Below are positions 35,023 to 42,265 of a stretch of DNA of 64,000 nucleotides, piece after piece. The stretch spans positions 62,001 through 126,000 of the forward strand of contig CANNAC010000007.1 in NCBI GenBank assembly GCA_947502495.1, written 5' to 3'. Origin of the DNA: an uncultured Flavobacteriaceae bacterium (GTDB lineage: Bacteria > Bacteroidota > Bacteroidia > Flavobacteriales > Flavobacteriaceae). How positions within the stretch are numbered: position 1 is the first letter of the stretch; every line of letters starts with the position of its first letter. The position numbers were made by a program, and so were the translations under genes. The notes beneath the pieces are model-generated. The model saw nothing but the letters and a program-made list of their open reading frames with translations. It was not told where the DNA came from and did not search any database.

Positions 35023-36285
35023 TTATTGCCCTCTTATTATTTTTACAGGATCTATTTTCTTCGCTTTTTGAGATGGCAAATAGCCTGCGAAAAAGGTGGA
35101 AATCATTGCGAATACAATTCCTATAACATAAAACCAACCATTAAAATTTATAGGATAGGTTTCTACGGTTGGCAATGCTTCCGTTTTAAACGGAATTGTG
35201 CTAATAATATTGGTGAAAATGAATCCGATTAATAATCCTAAAACACCTCCAACAATCCCAATAATCATGGCTTGACTCATGAAAATATACTGTACATCTT
35301 TTCCAGAAAAACCAATAGCTTTTAGAATAGCAATGTCATTCATTTTTTCGTAAATAAGCATGTTTAAAATGTTGTAAATACCAAAACCTGCAACGATTAA
35401 TAAGGTAACAGAAACAGCGTAAGTAATCAGGTTTCTAATAGTTGTTCCTGTTTCAAACTGTGCATTTGCCGTGTTTATATCTATGGCAGTTAAATTAAAT
35501 TGTGCTTCTATTTTTTTAGATAATGGCAATGCTTTATCTATATCAAAAAGTTTCACATTAATATCTGTAATATAATTTTCAGTTTCGCCTAAAATACGCT
35601 GTACGGTTTTCAGGTTTACAAAACTTTGAATGGCATCCAAATCTGCAACGCCACTTTGGTAAATGCCAACAATTCGCAATGGAAAAACATCCCCATTTAT
35701 AGTGCTTATTTGTACCCTTTCTCCAACGGTTAACGACATTTTTTTTGCAATTCCAGAACCTAATAAAATACCATTGTCTGTGTTTTTAAGTTTCTCTGGA
35801 GAACCTTCAATAATATAATCTCTAAAGTTGAATAATCTTGCTTCTTCCACAGGTTGAATGCCAGTAATGTTACCAGCGATTTCAATAGAGCCAGAGATGT
35901 AAAATATTTGTGTTTTAATTTGCGGAATGGCACCTTTGACTTCCTCTTTTTTATTTAAAAAATGAATAATTGGTAGGGCATTGTGTATCTTTTTTTGACT
36001 TAATTTTGGTTTAATAGAATGCACCACATTAAAGCTGTTTTTAAAAGCATCATATGCTTCTATAGGTTGCTCTTTTGAAGGTTCGATTTCATTATAGACA
36101 TGAATATGTGGTGTCTGATTTAAAATTAAATCGTCTAACATGGCATTTAAACCCGTCATAAAACTAACCAACGTAATGTAAGCGCCAATACCAAAAGTAA
36201 CACCTAAAGCTGCAATTGCAGTTTGTTTGAATTTAGTAAGCAAGTGCGTTTTTGCAATGTTCAGTATGATGGTCCAGTTTACCAT
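35023..36285 (-). CDS. FtsX/MacB-type ABC transporter permease
   Basis: The 420-residue protein has the architecture of LolC/E and MacB permeases: an N-terminal TM helix (AALGVTFGIGAYITLVSFMT, residues about 26-45), a periplasmic MacB_PCD domain (about 50-280; SGIAKKMSLTVGERVQISTI, FPLRIVGIYQSGVADLDAIQ), and three C-terminal TM helices of the FtsX fold (SVTLLIVAGFGIYNILNMLI, IGIVGGVLGLLIGFIFTNII, GWFYVIGIVFAMISTFFAGY). A cytoplasmic IAILKAIGFSGKDVQYIF loop couples to the ATPase. Its start overlaps the adaptor stop by one base. With neighbours it forms a mechanotransmission-type export complex. Confidence 0.9.
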   Translation of the reverse strand: MVNWTIILNIAKTHLLTKFKQTAIAALGVTFGIGAYITLVSFMTGLNAMLDDLILNQTPHIHVYNEIEPSKEQPIEAYDAFKNSFNVVHSIKPKLSQKKIHNALPIIHFLNKKEEVKGAIPQIKTQIFYISGSIEIAGNITGIQPVEEARLFNFRDYIIEGSPEKLKNTDNGILLGSGIAKKMSLTVGERVQISTINGDVFPLRIVGIYQSGVADLDAIQSFVNLKTVQRILGETENYITDINVKLFDIDKALPLSKKIEAQFNLTAIDINTANAQFETGTTIRNLITYAVSVTLLIVAGFGIYNILNMLIYEKMNDIAILKAIGFSGKDVQYIFMSQAMIIGIVGGVLGLLIGFIFTNIISTIPFKTEALPTVETYPINFNGWFYVIGIVFAMISTFFAGYLPSQKAKKIDPVKIIRGQ

Positions 36286-37364
36286 TATTCGGGTTTATAG
36301 ATGTAGATGTCTTTGGTAATTCCGCTAGTGATTTCTACAAAATCCATGTTTTCTAAACCTGTGGTAATAGATACCAGGCCGTCTTCTGTTTTTACTTGAT
36401 TGTTGTTTATAAGGTAACTTCTTGGAATCGTTAAAACCTTTTCTTTTTTAGATATTATAATATTTGCTTCACCCGAAAGTCCTGGATATAATACCTCTGG
36501 AGGATTTACAAAAACAGCTTCCACTTTAAAGGTTTGGTTACGTTCGTCTTTTTTTGGATATATTTTAGAAACCTTTCCTTTTAATATTTTACCACTATAA
36601 GCATCTAGCGTTATTAAAACATCTTGGTTTTTTGAGATTTTTACAATGTCTACTTCATCAACTAACATATCCATAATAAATGTAGAAGCACTACCAATAG
36701 AAGCTACAGGTTCCATGTTATTAACCAATTCTCCAGATTCTTTATAGAGCGCATAAACTTTACCATGTATAGCACTTTTTACGGTAAAATCTTTTGTGCT
36801 AATAAGTGAGGTTTGGTAATTGTTTTGCGCTTGTTTTACACTGGTATTTAACTGATTTTTTGTTTGGTTGTATTTGTTTTTAAGTAGCGTTAAATTGTTT
36901 TGCGATAGTTGGTAGTTTAACTGTTTTGCATCAAATTCGGCTTTAGAACCTATGCTTTGTTTCCATAGATTTTGTTGTCGGAAGAAGTTAATCGAATCGT
37001 TTTTATATTTTAAAATAGCGGCTTCCATTTCATTTTTAATCCCCGATAAAATGGCAGCACTTCCATTGTAATTTTCTTTTGCTAGATCTAAAGATAGTTT
37101 TGCGTTTTGCGAATTTAATATTGGTGAGTTGTTTATTATTTGTGAGATGGCTTCATTTTTTTTAATGATATCTCCTTCTTCCACAATATTCTTTTCTAGA
37201 ATACCGGAGACAATCGCATAAGCTTGGTATAAACTATCCGGTTGTACAGTGACAGAAGTATATACCGACTCGGTTAAATCTTGTTCTGTAGGAAGTGTTT
37301 TGTCTGTTTTGTTTTGACAGGTCCAGAGCAATAAAGTGGCTATAAATAGATAAAGGTTTTTCAT
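36285..37364 (-). CDS. HlyD/MacA-type periplasmic adaptor, probable lipoprotein
   Basis: The 359-residue protein starts MKNLYLFIATLLLWTCQNKT; the cysteine at 16 after a hydrophobic stretch suggests a lipoprotein, although the residues before it (LWT) are a loose lipobox. A half-motif VSGILEKNIVEEGDIIKKNE begins the lipoyl-like domain, a long hairpin of coiled coil follows (about 85-200), then SAIHGKVYALYKESGELVNN (second lipoyl half) and beta-barrel parts (VLITLDAYSGKILKGKVSKI; YPGLSGEANIIISKKEKVLT). It overlaps both neighbours (4 bp with the TerB-like gene, 1 bp with the permease), showing translational coupling in a four-gene unit. Confidence 0.88.
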   Translation of the reverse strand: MKNLYLFIATLLLWTCQNKTDKTLPTEQDLTESVYTSVTVQPDSLYQAYAIVSGILEKNIVEEGDIIKKNEAISQIINNSPILNSQNAKLSLDLAKENYNGSAAILSGIKNEMEAAILKYKNDSINFFRQQNLWKQSIGSKAEFDAKQLNYQLSQNNLTLLKNKYNQTKNQLNTSVKQAQNNYQTSLISTKDFTVKSAIHGKVYALYKESGELVNNMEPVASIGSASTFIMDMLVDEVDIVKISKNQDVLITLDAYSGKILKGKVSKIYPKKDERNQTFKVEAVFVNPPEVLYPGLSGEANIIISKKEKVLTIPRSYLINNNQVKTEDGLVSITTGLENMDFVEITSGITKDIYIYKPE

Positions 37365-37771
37365 GATTTCTTTAATTCAATATCTAGTCGAGCAAGAAGT
37401 ATAAGTTCCGATTTATTCTTACCAGCAAAACTACTTGCAATGGCATTTGCAGTCTTTATTATCAATTGTTTAATAGGTTTTGTGAACAAATGATTTTGTG
37501 CATTTTTATAACTTATAAAATCGGAGTAGCATTTTTCTGCATCTAAATTGTTTTCCCGATGTAGCATATCGAAGATAAATTCCATTTGGTAAGCAGCATC
37601 AGAACCAAATGCATCCTCTAAAGGATCTATTTCTAGCCATTCTGACTTTATGATTTCTTTTAAGGTTTCGATCTCTAAAGGTGCAACATGTTTATCGGTA
37701 GCAGCAATTGCATAAAATAGTTTACCTAAGTTTTGATAGAAATTTTGAGTTAATTTTTTTTTGTTTTTCAT
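37361..37771 (-). CDS. TerB-like helical protein heading the export operon
   Basis: The 136-residue, all-helical protein has a TerB-like beginning (FYQNLGKLFYAIAATDKHVA, residues 11-30, then PLEIETLKEIIKSEW), where the acidic/His residues resemble the metal-site region of TerB-type folds. The rest is less similar (YQMEFIFDMLHRENNLDAEK). Such domains are found in stress-linked cytoplasmic proteins. Its stop overlaps the adaptor start by four bases, so it is the first gene of the adaptor/permease/ATPase unit. A Crp/Fnr-type promoter lies 16 nt upstream (predicted leader). Function uncertain. Confidence 0.65.
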   Translation of the reverse strand: MKNKKKLTQNFYQNLGKLFYAIAATDKHVAPLEIETLKEIIKSEWLEIDPLEDAFGSDAAYQMEFIFDMLHRENNLDAEKCYSDFISYKNAQNHLFTKPIKQLIIKTANAIASSFAGKNKSELILLARLDIELKKS

Positions 37772-37791
37772 GCTACAAATATTTGCTTGTA

Positions 37792-37834
37792 TAAATCTAA
37801 TTACTTGTTAGCTATTAAATTATGATATTAATCA
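37792..37834 (-). promoter_or_regulatory. shared Crp/Fnr-type site between divergent export operon and sensor/regulator genes
   Basis: On the minus strand TGATTAATATCA (37834-37823) is followed at +35 by TAGATTTA (37799-37792), predicted +1 at 37787, 16-nt leader to ATG 37771. On the plus strand the same palindrome lies upstream of the kinase gene, but the best -7 box there (TAGTTTTG at 37870-37877) is at +47, so control of that side would use another geometry (possible autoregulation or repression). Confidence 0.68.
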
Positions 37835-37912
37835 GTTATTAGAATTAAATATATGTGGTTTTGCTCGTATAGTTTTGTATTTTTAAAGCAGTATTAAAAC
37901 TTTGCATTATAT

Positions 37913-39154
37913 ATGTTTCAAATAGATCAAGAGATTTTTAACGTGCTTTTTCAAGCGGTTTCTGAAGGTGTGATTGTAGTAGACGAACAGCAAAATATTG
38001 TGTTTACAAATTCTTCCACAGACTGCATGTTTGGTTATCAAAAAGGAGAACTTTTAAACCAAACGCTAAATGTACTTATTCCAAAAAACTATCATGCCGG
38101 ACATGGAGCGCATTTTAATGGTTTCATGAAACACAAGGAAAGTAGACCAATGGGAAGAGGTCGCGATTTGTATGGAGCACATAAAGATGGAAGTAGTTTT
38201 CCTGTCGAGGCTGGATTAAATCCATTCAAAATGGATGGAGAAAGTTACATAATGGCTTTGGTAATAGATATTTCTGTTCGAAAACAGCAAGAAATAGAAA
38301 TACAGCAGCTAAATGAAGAGTTGGAAGAAAAAGTATTACAAAGAACCAAGGAGTTAAGTAGCACAATAGATAAATTAAAAGTTGTAAATATTGAGTTGGA
38401 CGCAGAAAATAAAAAACGTATTGAAGCGGAGAACAAAATTAAAAATGCACTTAAAAAAGAAATAGAGCTTAACGAATTAAAAACGAAATTTTTATCCTTA
38501 GTATCTCATGAGTTTAAAACACCATTAAGTGGTATCTTAACATCTACAATGCTTTTAGGTAAGTATAAGTTAGAAGAACAACAGGCGAAAAGAGATAAGC
38601 ATATAGAAACGATTACCAATAAAGTGCATTATCTTAATAATATTTTAAATGATTTTTTATCTATTGAAAAACTAGAAACGGGTAATGTGAATTATAAGTT
38701 TAGTACCTTTAAATTAAGTAAAGTAGTAAACGAAGTCGTTTACAATGCTAATATGCTTTTAAAGCTTGGGCAAAAAATTAAATACCCAGAAAATATAGAT
38801 CATATTTCGTTAACGCAAGACGAAAAAATTATAGAATTAGCATTGTCAAACCTTGTAAATAATGCTATTAAGTATTCGCCAGAAAATGCTATTGTAAAAA
38901 TTATAATTAGTCAAGATAACAAAAATACTGCTATTGAGATAGTAGATAACGGTATGGGAATCCCTGAAAAAGATCAGAAAAATATATTTAATCGTTATTT
39001 TAGAGCAGAAAATGCATTGCTAACGCAAGGAACTGGAATTGGTCTAAACATAATTAAGACCCATTTTGAAAATTTAGGAGGAACAATATCCTTTACAAGT
39101 GAAGAAAATAAAGGATCCACATTTAGAATTACAATACCAAATATAGCCCAATAA
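37913..39154 (+). CDS. PAS-domain sensor histidine kinase (FixL-like PAS)
   Basis: The 413-residue kinase has no membrane segment. A PAS domain fills residues 5-125, with IVVDEQQNIVFTNSS, LIPKNYHAGHGAHFNGF and KDGSSFPVEAGLNPF; its histidine 64 aligns by eye with the heme ligand in the FixL phrase YRSEHDGY, though many non-heme PAS domains of this type also keep a His there. A coiled coil (125-185) leads to the HisKA helix with phospho-acceptor His199 (SLVSHEFKTPLSG) and a HATPase domain (NLVNNAIKYSP, VDNGMGIPEKDQ, GTGIGLNI). Its stop overlaps the ATG of the REC-Crp regulator by one base, so the two are a coupled sensor/regulator pair. Oxygen or redox sensing is a hypothesis. Confidence 0.88.
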   Translation: MFQIDQEIFNVLFQAVSEGVIVVDEQQNIVFTNSSTDCMFGYQKGELLNQTLNVLIPKNYHAGHGAHFNGFMKHKESRPMGRGRDLYGAHKDGSSFPVEAGLNPFKMDGESYIMALVIDISVRKQQEIEIQQLNEELEEKVLQRTKELSSTIDKLKVVNIELDAENKKRIEAENKIKNALKKEIELNELKTKFLSLVSHEFKTPLSGILTSTMLLGKYKLEEQQAKRDKHIETITNKVHYLNNILNDFLSIEKLETGNVNYKFSTFKLSKVVNEVVYNANMLLKLGQKIKYPENIDHISLTQDEKIIELALSNLVNNAIKYSPENAIVKIIISQDNKNTAIEIVDNGMGIPEKDQKNIFNRYFRAENALLTQGTGIGLNIIKTHFENLGGTISFTSEENKGSTFRITIPNIAQ

Positions 39155-40209
39155 TGAAGAAGATTTTATTAATTGAAGATGATGTTGTTTTAAGAGAAAA
39201 CACCGCCGAACTTTTAGAACTTTCCAACTATAATGTGGTTACAGCAGCAAATGGTAAATTAGGTGTAGAAGCTGCAATTAAAGAGCTTCCAAACATTATC
39301 ATTTGTGATATAATGATGCCAGAATTGGATGGTTACGGGGTTTTAGAACTGTTATCTAAAAATGAAAGTACTCAATATATTCCATTTATATTTTTATCCG
39401 CCAAAACAGAAAGAAAAGATGTTAGAAAAGGAATGGATCTTGGTGCAGATGATTACATCACTAAGCCTTTTCAAGAAGAAGAACTTACTAGTGCTATAGA
39501 AAGTAGAATTGCTAGAGCTTCCATTTTAAAAGATATTAGAGATAAGCGAAATAGCCAAGATAATACGGAAGAGGAAGATGAAATACGAACATTAAATGAT
39601 CTTAAAAACTATTTTGACGATAACGGAAAACCTTTTACTTTTAAAAAAGGAGAGATAATATATACCGAAGGACAGAACTCTAATTATATATTTTTAGTAA
39701 CTAAAGGTGTTGTGAAATGTTACAAGTTTGATGAGCAAGGAAAAGAACTAATAACTGCTTTGCACAAAGAAGACGATTTATTTGGCTACACTTCCTTTAT
39801 TCAAAACATTCCATATCAGGAATCTGCAGGAGTTATTAAAGACGCAGAATTAGCTGGTATTTCTAAAGAGCAACTTGCCGATGTTTTAAACAGTAATCAT
39901 AAAATAACTTTAGAACTGATTCAATTACTCACGGACGATTTAAAAGGAGTAAAAAACCAATTGTTAGAAATGGCTTACAGTTCGGTAAGTAAAAAAACGG
40001 CAAGTACTATTTTAAAATTTGCCGAAAAATTAAACAGCAAACCAAACCAACCTATAAAAATTTCGCGTAGTGATTTATCAAGCGTTGCTGGTATTGCAAC
40101 AGAAACTTTAATTAGAACGATGTCTAGTTTTAAAAAACAAGGTTTAATCGAGATTGAAGGTAGAAATGTTACCATTGTTAACCTGGAGAAACTCAAGGAA
40201 ATCGTTTAA
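39154..40209 (+). CDS. response regulator fused to Crp/Fnr-family DNA-binding protein
   Basis: The 351-residue protein has a receiver domain (1-120) with acidic pair D9/D10, phospho-acceptor D52 (CDIMMPELDG), S82 and K104; then a linker (121-155), a cyclic-nucleotide-binding-type beta-roll (about 157-245; FKKGEIIYTEGQNSNYIF, VTKGVVKCYKF), a dimerisation helix and a Crp-type winged helix (about 300-345). The recognition helix ATETLIRTMSSFKKQGLI keeps Glu317 and Arg321, the positions that read TGA half-sites in FNR and CRP. It lacks the N-terminal FNR cysteines, so no [4Fe-4S] sensor; the signal probably comes by phosphorylation from the kinase. It is the best candidate for the activator of the TGA-N6-TCA promoters around it. 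Confidence 0.92.
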   Translation: MKKILLIEDDVVLRENTAELLELSNYNVVTAANGKLGVEAAIKELPNIIICDIMMPELDGYGVLELLSKNESTQYIPFIFLSAKTERKDVRKGMDLGADDYITKPFQEEELTSAIESRIARASILKDIRDKRNSQDNTEEEDEIRTLNDLKNYFDDNGKPFTFKKGEIIYTEGQNSNYIFLVTKGVVKCYKFDEQGKELITALHKEDDLFGYTSFIQNIPYQESAGVIKDAELAGISKEQLADVLNSNHKITLELIQLLTDDLKGVKNQLLEMAYSSVSKKTASTILKFAEKLNSKPNQPIKISRSDLSSVAGIATETLIRTMSSFKKQGLIEIEGRNVTIVNLEKLKEIV

Positions 40210-40230
40210 TTGCTTAAAATGGTGTCAATA

Positions 40231-40273
40231 TGATATTCGTCATATTTTAAAAAGAGCGTTAAATTTAACTTTG
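40231..40273 (+). promoter_or_regulatory. Crp/Fnr-type site plus -7 box for the first universal stress gene
   Basis: TGATATTCGTCA (40231-40242) is followed at +35 by TAACTTTG (40266-40273), a full TAnnTTTG element. Predicted +1 is 40278 and the leader to ATG 40293 is 15 nt. Confidence 0.76.
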
Positions 40274-40292
40274 TTCTTCAAGTTGAATTACA

Positions 40293-41138
40293 ATGAACAA
40301 TATATTATTACCAACGGATTTTTCTGATAACTCATGGAATGCCATTACATATGCATTACGTTTTTATGAGCATGCGGTATGTAACTTTTATTTACTTCAT
40401 GTAAATGTATTAACCGATGTTGTGGTTAATGATTCTTCTTATAGTACTAGTCCAGAAACTATTCAAGAAGTATATAATAAAGCATCGAAGAAGAAGTTGG
40501 TAGCGTTGTTGAAAAAAGTGTCAGAGCAAATACCACAGAATATCAATCATAAATTTTATACCATTTCAGACAATAATTTTTTTATAGAATCTATTAGAGA
40601 ACAGGTTCTAGAAAAAAAGATTGATGTTGTTGTAATGGGAACTAAAGGTGCTTCCGGATTAAAAAAATATATTACGGGAAGTAATACTGGTGATGTAATA
40701 ACCAAAGTGAAGTGTACCACTTTAGTCGTGCCCGAAAACGCAAAATATAACAAAATTGAAGAAGTGGCATTTCCTACAGATTATTCCATGAATTACAATC
40801 TGCAAACCTTGTTGCCGCTTTCACAGATTTTAGACGCTAATCCTTCCAGCTTAAGAATATTACATATTAGCAATGAAGAGGAAAAACTAAATGTTAGTCA
40901 GCAACAAAACAAAGAGCTATTAGCCGATTATTTTGCTAATAGCAAATATAGTTTTCATAATCTCACCAATAAAAAAGTAGAAAATGCCATACAGTGTTTT
41001 ATTGAGTCTCGAAACATTGGTTTAATAGCGATGGTAGCAAAAAACCTTAATTATTTTCAGCAAATACTATTTCATAATAAGGTAGAAAATATTAGTTATC
41101 ATACTGATATTCCGTTTTTAGTATTGCATGAAATATAA
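40293..41138 (+). CDS. universal stress protein, two UspA domains (copy 1)
   Basis: The 281-residue protein contains two Usp folds. The first (1-145) starts LPTDFSDNSWNAITYAL and ends with the nucleotide-binding phrase MGTKGASGLKKYITGSNTGD followed by TTLVVP, which fits the G-x2-G-x9-G-S/T motif of ATP-binding Usps. The second (about 150-281; VAFPTDYSMNYNLQ) lacks that motif. Its own Crp/Fnr-type promoter precedes it and a 264-bp gap with a candidate small RNA separates it from copy 2. Usps of this kind help cells survive starvation or oxygen limitation; the precise activity is unknown. Confidence 0.9.
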   Translation: MNNILLPTDFSDNSWNAITYALRFYEHAVCNFYLLHVNVLTDVVVNDSSYSTSPETIQEVYNKASKKKLVALLKKVSEQIPQNINHKFYTISDNNFFIESIREQVLEKKIDVVVMGTKGASGLKKYITGSNTGDVITKVKCTTLVVPENAKYNKIEEVAFPTDYSMNYNLQTLLPLSQILDANPSSLRILHISNEEEKLNVSQQQNKELLADYFANSKYSFHNLTNKKVENAIQCFIESRNIGLIAMVAKNLNYFQQILFHNKVENISYHTDIPFLVLHEI

Positions 41139-41181
41139 GTGTTAGAATATGGAAGATTTATTGTAATAAAAAAGACAAACA

Positions 41182-41224
41182 TGACACAGGTCATTGTTTA
41201 GTCCTTTTATTATAGATACATTTA
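41182..41224 (+). promoter_or_regulatory. Crp/Fnr-type site plus -7 box with no protein gene directly downstream
   Basis: TGACACAGGTCA (41182-41193) is followed at +35 by TACATTTA (41217-41224). Predicted +1 is 41229. The first downstream landmark is a terminator hairpin at 41286-41315, not an ORF. Confidence 0.65.
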
Positions 41225-41228
41225 TAAT

Positions 41229-41315
41229 GTAATTTAAGGGGTGTATGTTAAACATATAAATTAAATTACTTGCTATTAATCCATGAAAAATCCAGATGTA
41301 AATCTGGCTTTTTTT
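41229..41315 (+). ncRNA. candidate Crp/Fnr-controlled small RNA (about 85 nt)
   Basis: Between a promoter with the island's standard geometry (+1 predicted at 41229) and an intrinsic terminator (T run ending at 41315) lie about 85 bases without a plausible protein gene: the ATG codons at 41225, 41242 and 41283 open frames of at most 13 codons, the last running through the terminator. An independent promoter for copy 2 of the stress genes follows at 41338, so this transcript is not simply its leader. An A/T-rich single-stranded body with a 3' hairpin and U tail is a typical bacterial sRNA layout. No known family was recognised. Confidence 0.5.
41286..41315 (+). terminator. intrinsic terminator of the candidate small RNA
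   Basis: A 6-bp GC-containing stem CCAGAT/ATCTGG (41292-41297 with 41302-41307, loop GTAA) is flanked by five A on the left and seven T on the right (41309-41315), which lengthen the stem and give the U tail. It lies before the operator at 41338. Confidence 0.78.
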
Positions 41316-41337
41316 ATATCCTGATTATTTGCTTTAC

Positions 41338-41380
41338 TGATATTTGTCATAGTTTTTTATCCCATACGTTGTTATATTTC
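41338..41380 (+). promoter_or_regulatory. Crp/Fnr-type site plus -7 box for the usp2-usp3-usp4 operon
   Basis: TGATATTTGTCA (41338-41349) is followed at +35 by TATATTTC (41373-41380). Predicted +1 is 41385, giving an 18-nt leader to ATG 41403. This operator differs from the one at 31904-31915 by a single base when both are read in gene direction. Confidence 0.74.
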
Positions 41381-41402
41381 ATTAAATATAAACACGTTAG
41401 CT

Positions 41403-42248
41403 ATGATTAAAATATTGATTCCTACCGATTTTTCAGATAATGCAATGAATGCTATTAAATATGCGTTAGAGTTTTTAAAATATCAACAAGCAGAATTTTA
41501 TTTTATGCATGCTTATGAAGCCGAAGTGTATAATCATAAAGAGTTATTAAGTAGAACCGATTTTAATTCTATTGTTGAACGCGTTAAAAAGCAATCGGAA
41601 GAAAATTTAGCAAGTCTGCTGCAGACCGTTAAAGAAATTTCTCCAAATCCAAGGTTTACATATTTTACCATATCTGCCTATAACTCTTTGTTAGATGAGG
41701 CAGATTTAATAGTCGATGGCAAAAATATAGACATCCTTATAATGGGAACAAAAGGAAAATCGAACCATAGTCACCTCACTTTTGGGAGCAATACATTACA
41801 GGTCTTAAAATATGTGCGATGTCCTGTATTGGCTATTCCTCAAAATTACAGCTATGAGCAACCAAAACACGCATTATTTCCAACCAATTACTTAATCCCT
41901 TATAAGAGAAGAGAACTAAAATTACTCTGTGATTTCCTTTCTCCGTACAGAACAAAAATAGATATGCTTTACGTTTCTAAAAGCAAAGCGCTATCCTTTA
42001 GGCAAGAAGATAATAAAGCATTTATAGAAGAAACCATTTGTAAAAACGAAATAAGCTTTTACAACACCGATAATAAAAAAATAGAGAATGCTATTAATAC
42101 CTATGTTGTGGATAATAATATAGACTTCCTTATTATGGTAAATACGCAACACTCTTACCTAGAAAATATATTATTTCAATCTACAATAGATAAAATTAGT
42201 TTAAAAATTGCAATTCCATTATTGGTTTTACAGAATCTAAGACGCTAA
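41403..42248 (+). CDS. universal stress protein, two UspA domains (copy 2)
   Basis: The 281-residue protein starts IPTDFSDNAMNAIKYALEFL and has the nucleotide-binding phrase MGTKGKSNHSHLTFGSNTLQ then CPVLAIP at about residues 112-140. The second Usp-like half (ALFPTNYLIPYKRRELKLLC onward) is degenerate, with no glycine motif, and ends AIPLLVLQNLRR. It begins a run of closely packed genes (gaps of 12-17 bp) reaching at least 46197. It diverges well from the other copies outside the motifs, so the array is old. Confidence 0.9.
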   Translation: MIKILIPTDFSDNAMNAIKYALEFLKYQQAEFYFMHAYEAEVYNHKELLSRTDFNSIVERVKKQSEENLASLLQTVKEISPNPRFTYFTISAYNSLLDEADLIVDGKNIDILIMGTKGKSNHSHLTFGSNTLQVLKYVRCPVLAIPQNYSYEQPKHALFPTNYLIPYKRRELKLLCDFLSPYRTKIDMLYVSKSKALSFRQEDNKAFIEETICKNEISFYNTDNKKIENAINTYVVDNNIDFLIMVNTQHSYLENILFQSTIDKISLKIAIPLLVLQNLRR

Positions 42249-42265
42249 TAATTAAAATAAATATC

